Shown: one piece after another, positions 1 through 7,610 of the stretch
Layout: the number at the start of each line of letters is the position of its first letter
How positions within the stretch are numbered: position 1 is the first letter of the stretch
Source: Chrysochromulina parva
Lineage: Eukaryota > Haptophyta > Prymnesiales > Chrysochromulinaceae
Assembly: GCA_002887195.1 (NCBI GenBank)
Contig: PJAB01001529.1
Span: forward strand, 1-13,873
Direction of reading: 5' to 3'
Length of the DNA stretch: 13,873 nucleotides
Notes under the pieces: generated by a model
What the model saw: only the letters and a program-made list of their open reading frames with translations
Database searches by the model: none
What the model was told of the DNA's origin: nothing
Made by a program: the position numbers and the translations under genes

Positions 1-732
1 CGCGACACACACAGGTGAAACGACAAGCGGAATGGGGGGGTTCGGGAAATGTAAAACGACAGATCGGCTGTCGGGGGACACTGTCGGCCTCGGCACCGTG
101 AGTCAGTCCCACATATTACGGGTTTCGTTATCGATCGTCGGTCGAATCGGAGACGGGTAGGGGAACAGGGGTACGTAATTTCGGGTTCGTGTTACACATC
201 TGACATCACACGCAATCACACGATGGGTCAGTTGCGAGGTCGTCTGGGTCACCGGATCCCGTCACGTCTCACGAGGACGGGACGGTCTGATCTACGTGTT
301 CTGTCGAACCGAATGCAGCAATGCACCGTGCACACACAACACACGCGGAGAAGTTCATACACTCGAGCCACACCACACCACATGCTGCGACTGGCTGGTG
401 CGTCCCAGCTCAAGGCGCACACCGCCCACAGCACAAGACGCAACCGCCACACCCGAAGTGCTTGACCCTTATCTCTCTCTTCATCTGTGCCCCATGCCGT
501 CAACATAACATGTGCTTCACACGTGCACGCCCCGCCGCGTCGCTGCACGCTGGCCATGCTGCACCTGCCGCGTACGCTTGCCGCCGCTTGGCCTCCTCGA
601 ATGGCCTCCTAAGTCACCACCGCCTCAGGGCCGCCTCAGACGCCACCTGACTGCCCTTGGAGATGGCTCCAATGCCCCGAGGGCGCCGCGCTGGCCGGCA
701 AGCGCTCGGTCGGCACCTCAGCTGCCGCCGGC
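1..732. other. left flank without a supported gene
   Basis: Several short frames of up to about 130 codons occur on both strands, but their translations are rich in Arg, His, Cys and Thr, overlap one another, and show no recognisable motif or domain. The segment lies downstream of the minus-strand gene ending at 733, so part of it is probably that gene's 3' untranslated region. A CA-rich stretch is at 5-14 and around 330-345. I see no tRNA-like or other structured RNA pattern. Confidence 0.55.
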
Positions 733-1910
733 TCAATTGCCACTGGACGCGTACAGCTTGGCGCTCGAGATCTGGCCATTGTTCGGGCCGGAGATCTGCG
801 AGGGCTGCAGGTCCGTGTTCTGTGCCACGTACAGGCCCTTCGGGGGGAAAGCGGTCCAGCCGAAGTCCTGCTTCGGCTTGCTCTCGGCCAGCTTGTTCAG
901 CGCCTCCTGAGCCATGACGAGCTTCTTTCGGTCGGGCGTGTCGTTGAAGCGGCGCTCGATCGACTGCTGCCGCCGCTTGGCAATCCGGCTCGCCATAGAG
1001 AGCTCCTCGTCGCCGTTGTCAATGCGGTGCGCCGCTTCGTGGCCAGTGTAGCCCCAGGCGGGGTCGGGGTGCTTCACGGACTCGTTCTGGCGGTTGGGCC
1101 GCATCGAGCAGTCGATAGGCGGGTCGGGCGCGGGCGGCTTGGGCGTGTACGACTGGTAGCGCGTCGGCGGAGGGACGCGGCGCGCAGGCTCTGTGACAGT
1201 CTGTTTGCCCTGATAGAAGGACCCGATGCTGCGGCTCTCAGGCACCTTGGGCATGGCCCACTGCTGGGCGGCCGTGTCGGGCACCCAGGCCTTATTGTAC
1301 ACCTCCGACACCTCGTCCGGCGCCGCCTCCTTCGAGTAGTGGGCACCATAGCCCGTCTTGGTGCCGATCACGCTCGACATCGTCGGGTTAAACTCACCGA
1401 GCAGCGCATACTTCATCGGCCAGCCGCCCGCCGGCGAGCGCTCGACAAAGGGCCCGTGCAGGAACTTGATGTCATCGAGGCGATCATCAATGTCCGTCAC
1501 GTCAGTCTCGTAATTCTTGCCCTCGTACCCAGTGTATCCCATCATGCCCTGGCCAGACGCATCCATCGCAGCCTCATACGCAGCGTCACCGTACGCGAAG
1601 TCAAAGCCCATCGAATCGGGCGCATGGAGCGACGCCTGCTGACGAGTCATCATTTTGCCAGCCGACATCTCCGCCATACCCGTGCTGTCCTCGACCTGCA
1701 ACGTGGCACCATAGGCAAGAGCAAGATGAGACGGTGGGCAGTCGAGCGTCAAGATCGCCGAGGCTTGAGCTGGCACGTGTGGCGATTTGGCGAGGTTCAA
1801 ATGGCTCAGACCGATACCTGGCGGAACTGGTAGGCATCGCCGCTGAACTTGGGGATATCGCGGCCCGCGCTCTCCATGGACACGTGGCCGCGCGCCGCAG
1901 CTGGGGGCAT
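733..1910 (-). CDS. two-exon gene, 351-aa protein with two GYTG motifs (possible ciliary structural protein)
   Basis: I read this as exon 1 (1910-1818) and exon 2 (1695-733), joined across a 122-bp GT-AG intron in phase 0. Both exons are open in different frames, and joining them gives one continuous 351-residue protein. The chosen ATG at 1910 has G at -3. An in-frame ATG at 2006 would add 32 residues (383 aa). The protein is soluble, with no signal peptide or membrane helix. It has an acidic, Met- and Tyr-rich N-terminal half, GYTG motifs at residues 84-87 and 246-249, a Pro-rich linker at about 201-225, and a basic helical stretch at about 264-305. Paired GYTG-type motifs with Trp/Pro/Tyr-rich extended segments resemble small microtubule-inner or cilium-associated proteins such as the FAM166/CIMIP2 type. 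That link is a weak inference from motif style only, and the function is unknown. Confidence 0.72.
1696..1817 (-). other. spliceosomal intron (GT-AG, 122 bp, phase 0)
   Basis: On the minus strand exon 1 ends in a CAG codon followed by GTATCGG. The intron ends in TTGCAG before GTCGAGG. Exon 1 hits a stop four codons beyond the donor if it is not spliced. Exon 2's frame continues upstream through the intron only as Pro/Arg/His-rich sequence. Removal joins the two frames without a partial codon, at residues Gln31 and Val32 of the product. A transcript read across the junction would settle it. Confidence 0.7.
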
Positions 1911-2167
1911 GGCGCACAGGGAGCTGGCACGAAAGAGGAGGAGCCAAAGTTCTTTTTGGAGAGAACCAAACTTCGTTTCCCCAGTTTCCCCACAGCTTTT
2001 TGCCATGTGGCGCGCGAGACGCGACGCGTAAGTTTCAATGGTTGTCCCGTCGGGGACGCTTTGAAGAGCGGCGCGTCGGTCCAGCTGCCGTCACTCCCGT
2101 CGGACCGAAAATCATCGAAATTCTCTCTGGTGCTGAGACTCGTTTACCACCTCGGAGGCCGAGCGAA

Positions 2168-3376
2168 TCATGTGCACCGTGCAGTGCGCGCAATCGCGCC
2201 ACCACTCTCGAGCGTGGTTCGCGAGAGGTGCTCGCGCCCCGCGGCGGCCACCAGGATGAGTTCCGCGGCACTAGGGTCCCATTGCGTCTCTGGGTGTGCA
2301 CATTCGGCGGCCACTCGAGCCCTGCGGCGGCCGCCCTCGCGCTGTGCGAGGGGCTGCGGCGAGGAGCGTTGCCAGCACAAGTTTGCATCGAGGAACTCGT
2401 CGGCACTCGCGTCCCACGCTTGCACCAGCCGGTCGATGGCCGTCGGTGGCGACGACCAGAAGCACATGTCACCCGACTTGTTACCAGGTCGGGTCTCGTC
2501 GTCGCAGCCGCGCACGCAGGTCTCGCACCGGCCACGGCTGACGATGACTGGCCATGCAGCTGACGGCACGGTGCAAACCTGATTGATGGGTACCCCTCGG
2601 TAGCGCTCGCCCCTGCCCCGATTCTTGCGCGCATTCCGCCGCTGGTACAGGTCGGGCCGCACCCGAACGGCCACGTCATAGGGCGCCACGCGCCCGGACC
2701 GTTCCTCTCGCTGCCGTAGTCGAGCTGCTGCGGCCACGCCTTCGATGGCGCTACGCAGCCCTGCGAGGCTCACATGCGTCTCACGGTGCCGGCCTGCTGC
2801 AACAATCCACGTTTCGTTGGCGGATCGGCGAGACACCTGGCGCTCAACCTCGACTGCCATGGGCGCCAGTGCCGACGTCAATTGCTGCACGCACGGACGC
2901 GAGCTTTGGCCCAGGTTGGGCACATCCGACGGGTACCAGGTGTGCCACGTGGGCGTGTGCGCATGCAGTTCGTCCCATGTGTGCACAAAGAGGTCACACG
3001 AGGTGACAGCACGACACGCGGCGACGAGCGCCGCGAGCGGCGCAAAGTTGGAAGGACTGTCGCATAGGTTGCGCAAATGTCCAGACAACTGCAGTGCTAC
3101 ACGCACCTGACTCGTTCGCGTGGCCAAAGCTGCTGCGGTCGTCGGAACCCAAGACATTGCGTTTGTACTTTTCTCGCATCGGGGTGTGAATACGGCTGTT
3201 ACCACCAAGAATGGTAGCGCACGCAGGAGTTTCTCCTCTCTGTGAGTGTCAGATAAACTGAAACTGAACCTTGAGGCATACACCAAGGGAACACCTGCAG
3301 TGCGACCGGCGGCAAAAGCCACGGGGCGCGCGGCGCGGGGGGTGCACGTAACAGCCGGCACGTAGAGCACACGCAT
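2168..3376 (-). CDS. putative glycosyltransferase-like protein
   Basis: Counted from the first in-frame ATG (3376), the product is 402 residues. Motifs in order are a beta-strand plus SGHLR at about 94-102, CDLFVHTWDE at 127-136, YDVAVRVRPDLY at 233-244, a Cys-rich patch near 284-291, GDMCFWS at 302-308, and a helix followed by DANLCW near 330-335. A SGHLR strand, then D-x-F-x-HTWD, then YD-x-x-x-R-x-R-x-DL, then a GD-x-x-x-x-S segment is the pattern of a broad group of uncharacterised glycan-biosynthesis proteins in algae, bacteria and large DNA viruses. That family assignment is from memory of the pattern. The start is uncertain: an ATG at 3157 just before the domain would give 329 residues. 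The longer form adds 73 residues with only a weak hydrophobic stretch (about 50-62) that might act as a Golgi anchor. No acceptor or donor sugar can be inferred. Confidence 0.6.
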   Translation of the reverse strand: MRVLYVPAVTCTPRAARPVAFAAGRTAGVPLVYASRFSFSLSDTHREEKLLRALPFLVVTAVFTPRCEKSTNAMSWVPTTAAALATRTSQVRVALQLSGHLRNLCDSPSNFAPLAALVAACRAVTSCDLFVHTWDELHAHTPTWHTWYPSDVPNLGQSSRPCVQQLTSALAPMAVEVERQVSRRSANETWIVAAGRHRETHVSLAGLRSAIEGVAAAARLRQREERSGRVAPYDVAVRVRPDLYQRRNARKNRGRGERYRGVPINQVCTVPSAAWPVIVSRGRCETCVRGCDDETRPGNKSGDMCFWSSPPTAIDRLVQAWDASADEFLDANLCWQRSSPQPLAQREGGRRRARVAAECAHPETQWDPSAAELILVAAAGREHLSRTTLESGGAIARTARCT

Positions 3377-3462
3377 GCACACCCGCACTGCTGCAGACGT
3401 GGGCCCCGCGGGGCGAGCATTGAAGCGGTCAGAGGCAGGTCAGAGGCGCGGACAGTGTCACG

Positions 3463-4689
3463 TCAAGCGTACTCGGCCTGCTTCGTGCCTTTGCTCTTGG
3501 ACTGCTTCTCGAGTTGCTCGACCTTGGCGCGCACGTCGCTGAAATCGGGCGATTCCTCGACCTTATACTCGCGGTAGTGGCGGCGCTCGGCGAAGAGGTA
3601 TTGCATGATCGTGTCGGCGAGCATCGAAGCTATGGGCATGAGCGCTAGCATCACAAAGATCTGGAGCATGATCATCTGGATGTCGACCTGAGCGCCCATG
3701 GCTTTGCTCCTCACGAGCAGCCGCAGCCCGCGTGCCTGATGCAGGTCACGGTACTCGATGCTCGGGTCCGCGGCGCGCCGATAGTAGTTTGCCCACTGCA
3801 CGTAGAAGGGCACGCCGGGGGCTAGCTGGGTCACCTGGAGGTTGGGCAAGCAGTCGGCAGGCGCGAAGAGGTTGGGGCAGTCCCAGAAGAGCAAGAGCGA
3901 GAGCACGCCGCCGTCCGTCTGCGCCACATCCTGCCCCATGCCTGCGCGTTGCAGCACCTGCGCGAGCGTCCAGCGCACGCGCGCCTTGCCGTTCTCGGTG
4001 CTCAACTCGACGTTGCTGAGCTGCTGAAAGCCGACCACGCCAGTGAGCACAACCTCGAGCTCCACCTTGTCAATCTGCCCAATCTCCTGCAGCACCGTCT
4101 CGCCGACCGCCTCGAGCGCCGCCGCGTGCTGCGCGCTGAATGGGTCGTGCGGCGCTGTCGCCCCGGTGTACTGGCCATTCGAGCCGGGCGAGCACCACTG
4201 GTAGCGCTCGCACAGCTGGCCCTCGCACTTGCCAGGGGCGAGTGGCGGCTCGCGCCTGCAGTCCGAATCGGCCGAGCAGGGCTCGTCCGCGTTCGTGCAG
4301 TTGCCGCGCCGCTGTTCCGTCCAGGTGACCCATCGCGTCGGCAGGAAGAGCGCATCGCCCTCGGGGCCAACCTTCACCAGGCTCGCAATGTCAGCAGGCT
4401 CGATGAGGCCCTTGGTTTTGGTGTAGCCCGTACCTTCCAGCTTGATTCCTACCACGCCATTGGAGAACTCGACGGCCTTGTACCCCTTTTCGTAGTACAA
4501 CCGCACGCCGATGACGTATGACATCACGATGGACGTGATGGCAAAGTACAGCATCCCGAGCTTCCGGTCGAGCAGCGTCACTTCCTTGTTGGTGCTGTAC
4601 GTCCTGACCGGGGCCATGACGGTGTCGCAGCACGATTCGATCGCAGCCACCAGGCCTCCTCTATTGCGAGCATTCGGCGGAGCTGACAT
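3463..4689 (-). CDS. P2X-family ligand-gated cation channel subunit
   Basis: This is a 408-residue, intronless P2X-type subunit; the family forms trimeric, usually ATP-gated cation channels. The cytosolic N-terminus carries the T-x-K signature (YSTNK, 31-35). TM1 is about 44-64, followed by the family's EKGY (67-70). The ectodomain has six cysteines in head-domain order (C131, C138, C144, C155, C160, C166), then GG...FWDC ending at C271 with its partner C280, then ANYYR at 300-304. TM2 is about 338-362 with LAL (348-350) and D359. The tail holds the Y-x-x-x-K motif (YREYK, 372-376) and a short Lys-rich helix. An N-glycosylation sequon is at N130. Eight of the ten usual ectodomain cysteines are present; the C217-C227 pair of human P2X4 has no counterpart. 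By manual alignment several ATP-contact residues are replaced. An in-frame stop lies just upstream of the ATG at 4689, supporting that start. Protist P2X channels are known from green algae and Dictyostelium. Confidence 0.93.
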   Translation of the reverse strand: MSAPPNARNRGGLVAAIESCCDTVMAPVRTYSTNKEVTLLDRKLGMLYFAITSIVMSYVIGVRLYYEKGYKAVEFSNGVVGIKLEGTGYTKTKGLIEPADIASLVKVGPEGDALFLPTRWVTWTEQRRGNCTNADEPCSADSDCRREPPLAPGKCEGQLCERYQWCSPGSNGQYTGATAPHDPFSAQHAAALEAVGETVLQEIGQIDKVELEVVLTGVVGFQQLSNVELSTENGKARVRWTLAQVLQRAGMGQDVAQTDGGVLSLLLFWDCPNLFAPADCLPNLQVTQLAPGVPFYVQWANYYRRAADPSIEYRDLHQARGLRLLVRSKAMGAQVDIQMIMLQIFVMLALMPIASMLADTIMQYLFAERRHYREYKVEESPDFSDVRAKVEQLEKQSKSKGTKQAEYA

Positions 4690-4853
4690 CGCGACAGCGC
4701 TGATGCCTTCGCGGGATCAGTCGTGACGGCTGCCTCCACAAAAGGGATTGGCCAAGAATTCCTCACGGCCGTACTCGGAACATCGGAACGAAAATGGAAG
4801 GGACGCAGGATTAGGTCATCCCCCGGGCTCCACCACTCCACAACACTTCCGTG
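4690..4853. promoter_or_regulatory. 164-bp divergent intergenic region (probable shared promoter)
   Basis: The ATG of the minus-strand P2X gene at 4689 and the first ATG of the plus-strand surface-protein gene at 4854 face away from each other with only 164 bp between them. Both 5' untranslated regions and core promoters must therefore lie in or overlap this gap, unless the plus-strand gene has an undetected upstream exon. I see no clear TATA box. The gap holds an open plus-strand frame of about 50 codons ending in the TGA at 4853-4855, which I do not call a gene. Confidence 0.5.
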
Positions 4854-7436
4854 ATGGTTAAGTTTTCGGAGGCGCCCGTCGCAAACGCGGCCTCGTTCGC
4901 TCGCACGATGGCCCTCAAACTCAGCCATTGTGATGGCCCATTACTGCAGCACGCCGGCTCGGAGCCCGCGCCAATGTGCTCCGAATACATCACGATGAAC
5001 ACAGCGAGGTTTACGGTCGACGCGGAGAAGGGCTACTTTCCTGAGGAGACGTGCACACTCTTGCTCAACGTGTATGCCTCGTGCTGCGGTTGCGGTGGCA
5101 TCCGTGCGTTGAGCGATGGCGTGAGCGATGACGTTGGCGACCTCGGCAGCGGTTCGCCCGAACGAGACTTCTTCGTCCCTGGCCTGCAGCCGCAGCAACC
5201 ACCAACGCTTCCGTCAACGCTGCAGCCTCCACCTGTGCTGCCGTCTCCATATGCGCAAAGCCCTCCACCGCCGCGACTACCGCACCGCCCTCGCCACCCG
5301 CGCCCACCACACTCACCCTCGTCGACGCCACCCGCGGAACCCGCAGAGCCCATGCAGCCGTCCTCGCTGCCATCCACAGGTACAGACAGCGCTGGCCATG
5401 ACGATGCGCCGCTGTGGCCGCCGCTGCCCTCGTCGCCGCCCTCGCCGTTGGCGCCCTCGCCGCCGTTGCCCTCGCCGTCGCAGCCGCCCTCGCTGCCGTT
5501 GCCGCCCTCGCCGCTGCCACCCTCGCCGCCGCCGCTCTCGCCGCCGCTGCCGCCGTCGCCGCCGCCGCCGTCACTACCGCCTCCGCTGCGGCCACCGCCT
5601 CAAGCGCCGCCGCCGCCACACCGCCTCCACCCGCCGCCAACGCCGCGGCCGACGCCGCCGCCAACGCCGCCACCTCCACCAATCGCGCGCCCACCCCCAC
5701 CACATCCGCCGCAGCTGATGCACTTGTCCGCTGAGTGCCTGCACAAGAAGATCGAGCTGACCGGCGACGCGCCTCGGCGCATCGAAGATGCGAACGTGAC
5801 GACGTGCGAGACGAGCTGCGTGCGAGAGTCCACGTGTCACTTTCTGCTCACGTCCATCGGCCAGCACGCTGCACGTAGTGCCTGCTGGCTCTATCCCATC
5901 AGCTACAACCATGCTGTGAACCGAGCGAGTGGGGTTCAAATGGCTGCGAACATCGTACCGTGTTCGAGCCATGATGCCAAATGGCAGGTGCGAACGCGCC
6001 ACAGCAGTAGCAGCAGCACGGGCGGCACGCCTGGCGCGTACGACGACCTGACCTACGACGAGCCCCCCCCTCTCGGGAACACGGCCGACGACGACGAGCT
6101 GGTGGCATCGCCGCCCTCGCCCTCGCCGCCGTCGCCTCGCCGCCCACGGCTGCCGCCCCTCCCGCCCCTCGTGGTTTTCGGGGAGGGAGAGACGCCCGAC
6201 ACGGCGCCCGGCGCCGACGACGGCGTCGCCTCCGAGCCGTTGGACCCGAGCGTGCTTGATGGCGTGCCGCCGGAGCCCGAAGCCTCCAACGGCGCCGACG
6301 CCGACGGGCAAAACGCGAGCCCCTCGCCGGCGGCCGAAGAACTGGCTGGGAGCGACGTAGCTGAGAGCGACGCGGGAACACCCCCTTCGCCGCCAGCGCA
6401 CGGCCGAGGCAAGGGCGGCGGCACCGGCGCCCGAGACGGCGCCCGAGGCAAGGGCAAGGGCGGTGGCGGCGGCGGTGGTACGGGTGCAGGTGAAGAGTTG
6501 GAGCCCGCGACGACGCCTTCCACGCAGTTGCTCGAGGCAGCGCGCTCCTGCGGAGACCTCTGCCGCTCCGCCGACGCCGTCGCGCTCCGCTTGTCAGAGA
6601 CCGCGTGCAGTCGAATGAGCGACGTCATCGGGCGCGATGTGTGTGGCAGCCTCGACGGCCTCGTCGTCGGTGCGATGCCCATGCTGGCGCAGCCGGAGTG
6701 GGCGTGGGCACGGCAGCTGCAGCTGCCACTGCTGCTGCTGCTTGTGCTCCTTGCGCTCGCTCTCTGCTGCTGCTGCTGCTGCTGCTGCTGCCGACGCTGC
6801 TTCCGCCGCCTCTGCCGCTGCTGCTGCTCTGCCGCCGGGCTGGCGGGCAGCAGGCCCAACGGCGTCATGCCCCTATCCAATGGCAGCGGGCGCAAGTCAC
6901 GCAAGGGCGTCGAGCTGCCCGAGGATGGAGGCTATTCCGTCTCGTTTGGCTCGGCGGACGGCGAGGAGGGTGGCGGCGGCGGCGACGGATTCCTCGGCGG
7001 GGGCGAGGGCACCTGGGCCACCTGGGGCGGCGGCGGCGAGCCAGATTTCATCTCGGCCAATTCGGGTGCACCCACATGGGGCGGGCTCGAGATGGTCGAC
7101 ATCCTCGTGGACGATGCGCCCCCTGTCTGCGCGGGCCCGGCCTCACAGGTGTGTTCCTATGAGGAGGTTGGCGATCCGAACGAATGCTCCTCGGACGACT
7201 TCGAGGTCCACTTCGAAGAGTCGCGAGGCTTGGGCGCGGCCGCGCGGCCGAGTGGAACGAAGCCTTTTGGCAGCAAGCCCTTTGGCAGCAAGCCCTTTGG
7301 CAGTAAGGCCTTCGGCAGCAAGGCCTTCGGTGCCCATTCCCCGCGCTCCTCCATAATGTCTGAGCGCGGCCGCTCGACCGCCATGAAAGCGGGCTCCGAC
7401 GAGAAGAACTCGCTGCTCACCGAGCTCGTCGAGTAG
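4854..7436 (+). CDS. large single-pass surface protein: Pro-rich stalk, PAN/Apple-like module, TM, poly-Cys, repeat tail
   Basis: The first in-frame ATG is at 4854 (a GTG precedes it), giving 860 residues. Order: a Cys-containing N-terminal segment (C26, C42, C67, C77, C78, C80); a Ser/Pro-Pro-rich stalk at about 111-287 typical of hydroxyproline-rich algal wall or surface proteins; a six-cysteine module (C295, C318, C322, C328, C344, C370) with the spacing and the C-W-L end of PAN/Apple-like adhesion domains; a second Pro-rich and acidic linker; a Gly/Lys-rich stretch at about 517-546; a juxtamembrane Cys cluster (C566, C570, C585, C597); one transmembrane helix at 622-637; nine consecutive Cys (638-646) and an Arg/Cys-rich patch; then an acidic/Gly-rich tail of about 200 residues with five KPFGS-type repeats (803-827) and Ser/Arg-rich motifs. 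The topology suggests extracellular ligand or matrix contact with a cytosolic tail. No clear signal peptide is visible, so an upstream exon may be missing. The exact role is unknown. Confidence 0.75.
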   Translation: MVKFSEAPVANAASFARTMALKLSHCDGPLLQHAGSEPAPMCSEYITMNTARFTVDAEKGYFPEETCTLLLNVYASCCGCGGIRALSDGVSDDVGDLGSGSPERDFFVPGLQPQQPPTLPSTLQPPPVLPSPYAQSPPPPRLPHRPRHPRPPHSPSSTPPAEPAEPMQPSSLPSTGTDSAGHDDAPLWPPLPSSPPSPLAPSPPLPSPSQPPSLPLPPSPLPPSPPPLSPPLPPSPPPPSLPPPLRPPPQAPPPPHRLHPPPTPRPTPPPTPPPPPIARPPPPHPPQLMHLSAECLHKKIELTGDAPRRIEDANVTTCETSCVRESTCHFLLTSIGQHAARSACWLYPISYNHAVNRASGVQMAANIVPCSSHDAKWQVRTRHSSSSSTGGTPGAYDDLTYDEPPPLGNTADDDELVASPPSPSPPSPRRPRLPPLPPLVVFGEGETPDTAPGADDGVASEPLDPSVLDGVPPEPEASNGADADGQNASPSPAAEELAGSDVAESDAGTPPSPPAHGRGKGGGTGARDGARGKGKGGGGGGGTGAGEELEPATTPSTQLLEAARSCGDLCRSADAVALRLSETACSRMSDVIGRDVCGSLDGLVVGAMPMLAQPEWAWARQLQLPLLLLLVLLALALCCCCCCCCCRRCFRRLCRCCCSAAGLAGSRPNGVMPLSNGSGRKSRKGVELPEDGGYSVSFGSADGEEGGGGGDGFLGGGEGTWATWGGGGEPDFISANSGAPTWGGLEMVDILVDDAPPVCAGPASQVCSYEEVGDPNECSSDDFEVHFEESRGLGAAARPSGTKPFGSKPFGSKPFGSKAFGSKAFGAHSPRSSIMSERGRSTAMKAGSDEKNSLLTELVE
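6765..6791 (+). repeat. (TGC)9 microsatellite coding for nine cysteines
   Basis: Nine perfect TGC codons sit directly after the transmembrane helix of the surface protein, and more TGC/CTGC-rich codons flank them (6731-6830). The tract is in frame, so length changes would add or remove cysteines at the cytosolic membrane face without a frameshift. Membrane-proximal cytosolic cysteines are common S-palmitoylation sites; that role is inferred here. Confidence 0.9.
7260..7334 (+). repeat. five 15-bp tandem repeats coding for K-[PA]-F-G-[SA]
   Basis: Five consecutive 15-base units encode KPFGS three times, then KAFGS and KAFGA, in the cytosolic tail of the surface protein. Units one to three are nearly identical in DNA, and units four and five share a changed AAGGCCTTC core, which suggests two rounds of duplication. 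The short basic-aromatic unit may be a linear binding motif; its partner is unknown. Confidence 0.9.
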
Positions 7437-7446
7437 CAGCGAAGAG

Positions 7447-7471
7447 TTGTCTTGTCTTGTCTTGTCTTGTC
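7447..7471 (+). repeat. (TTGTC)5 pentanucleotide repeat
   Basis: Five perfect TTGTC units lie 10 bp after the stop of the surface-protein gene and about 140 bp before the ATG of the next plus-strand gene. The tract is therefore in either the 3' untranslated region of the former or the promoter or leader of the latter. The repeat is open in more than one frame, but I see no ATG-started product using it. Confidence 0.9.
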
Positions 7472-7610
7472 ACAGTGTCAATGGTTTTCATCGAAGTCCA
7501 TCGAAACGCCCAGTTTTGATGGTCTCGCGTTGTGTCAGGCGCGTCGTAATGGGCGTGTTCTCTTTCGAAAATCGCCCGTCCCTCAAGCCCCATCACCTTG
7601 GGACGGAAAC

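Noticed and set aside
120..160. Possible tRNA-like GGTCGAATC string
   Set aside because: No matching acceptor, D-arm or anticodon stem could be found around it.
1027..1833. Plus-strand 268-codon frame opposite the GYTG gene
   Set aside because: It is very Arg- and Val-rich, with no domain, and lies antisense to a spliced gene with balanced composition.
1734..2582. Plus-strand 282-codon frame spanning the gap between the first two genes
   Set aside because: It overlaps two better-supported minus-strand genes and reads as Arg/Ser-rich sequence without motifs.
4578..4928. Minus-strand 116-codon frame across the P2X start and the intergenic gap
   Set aside because: It overlaps the well-supported P2X N-terminus in another frame, and no homology is apparent.
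5574..6904. Two long minus-strand frames (275 and 283 codons) opposite the surface-protein gene
   Set aside because: They are Arg/Pro/Ser-rich mirror images of the Pro-, Gly- and Cys-rich codons on the plus strand and show no motifs.
7452..7610. N-terminal extension of the 789-residue protein
   Set aside because: It begins only at TTG inside the pentanucleotide repeat; the first in-frame ATG, at 7611, has a good start context.
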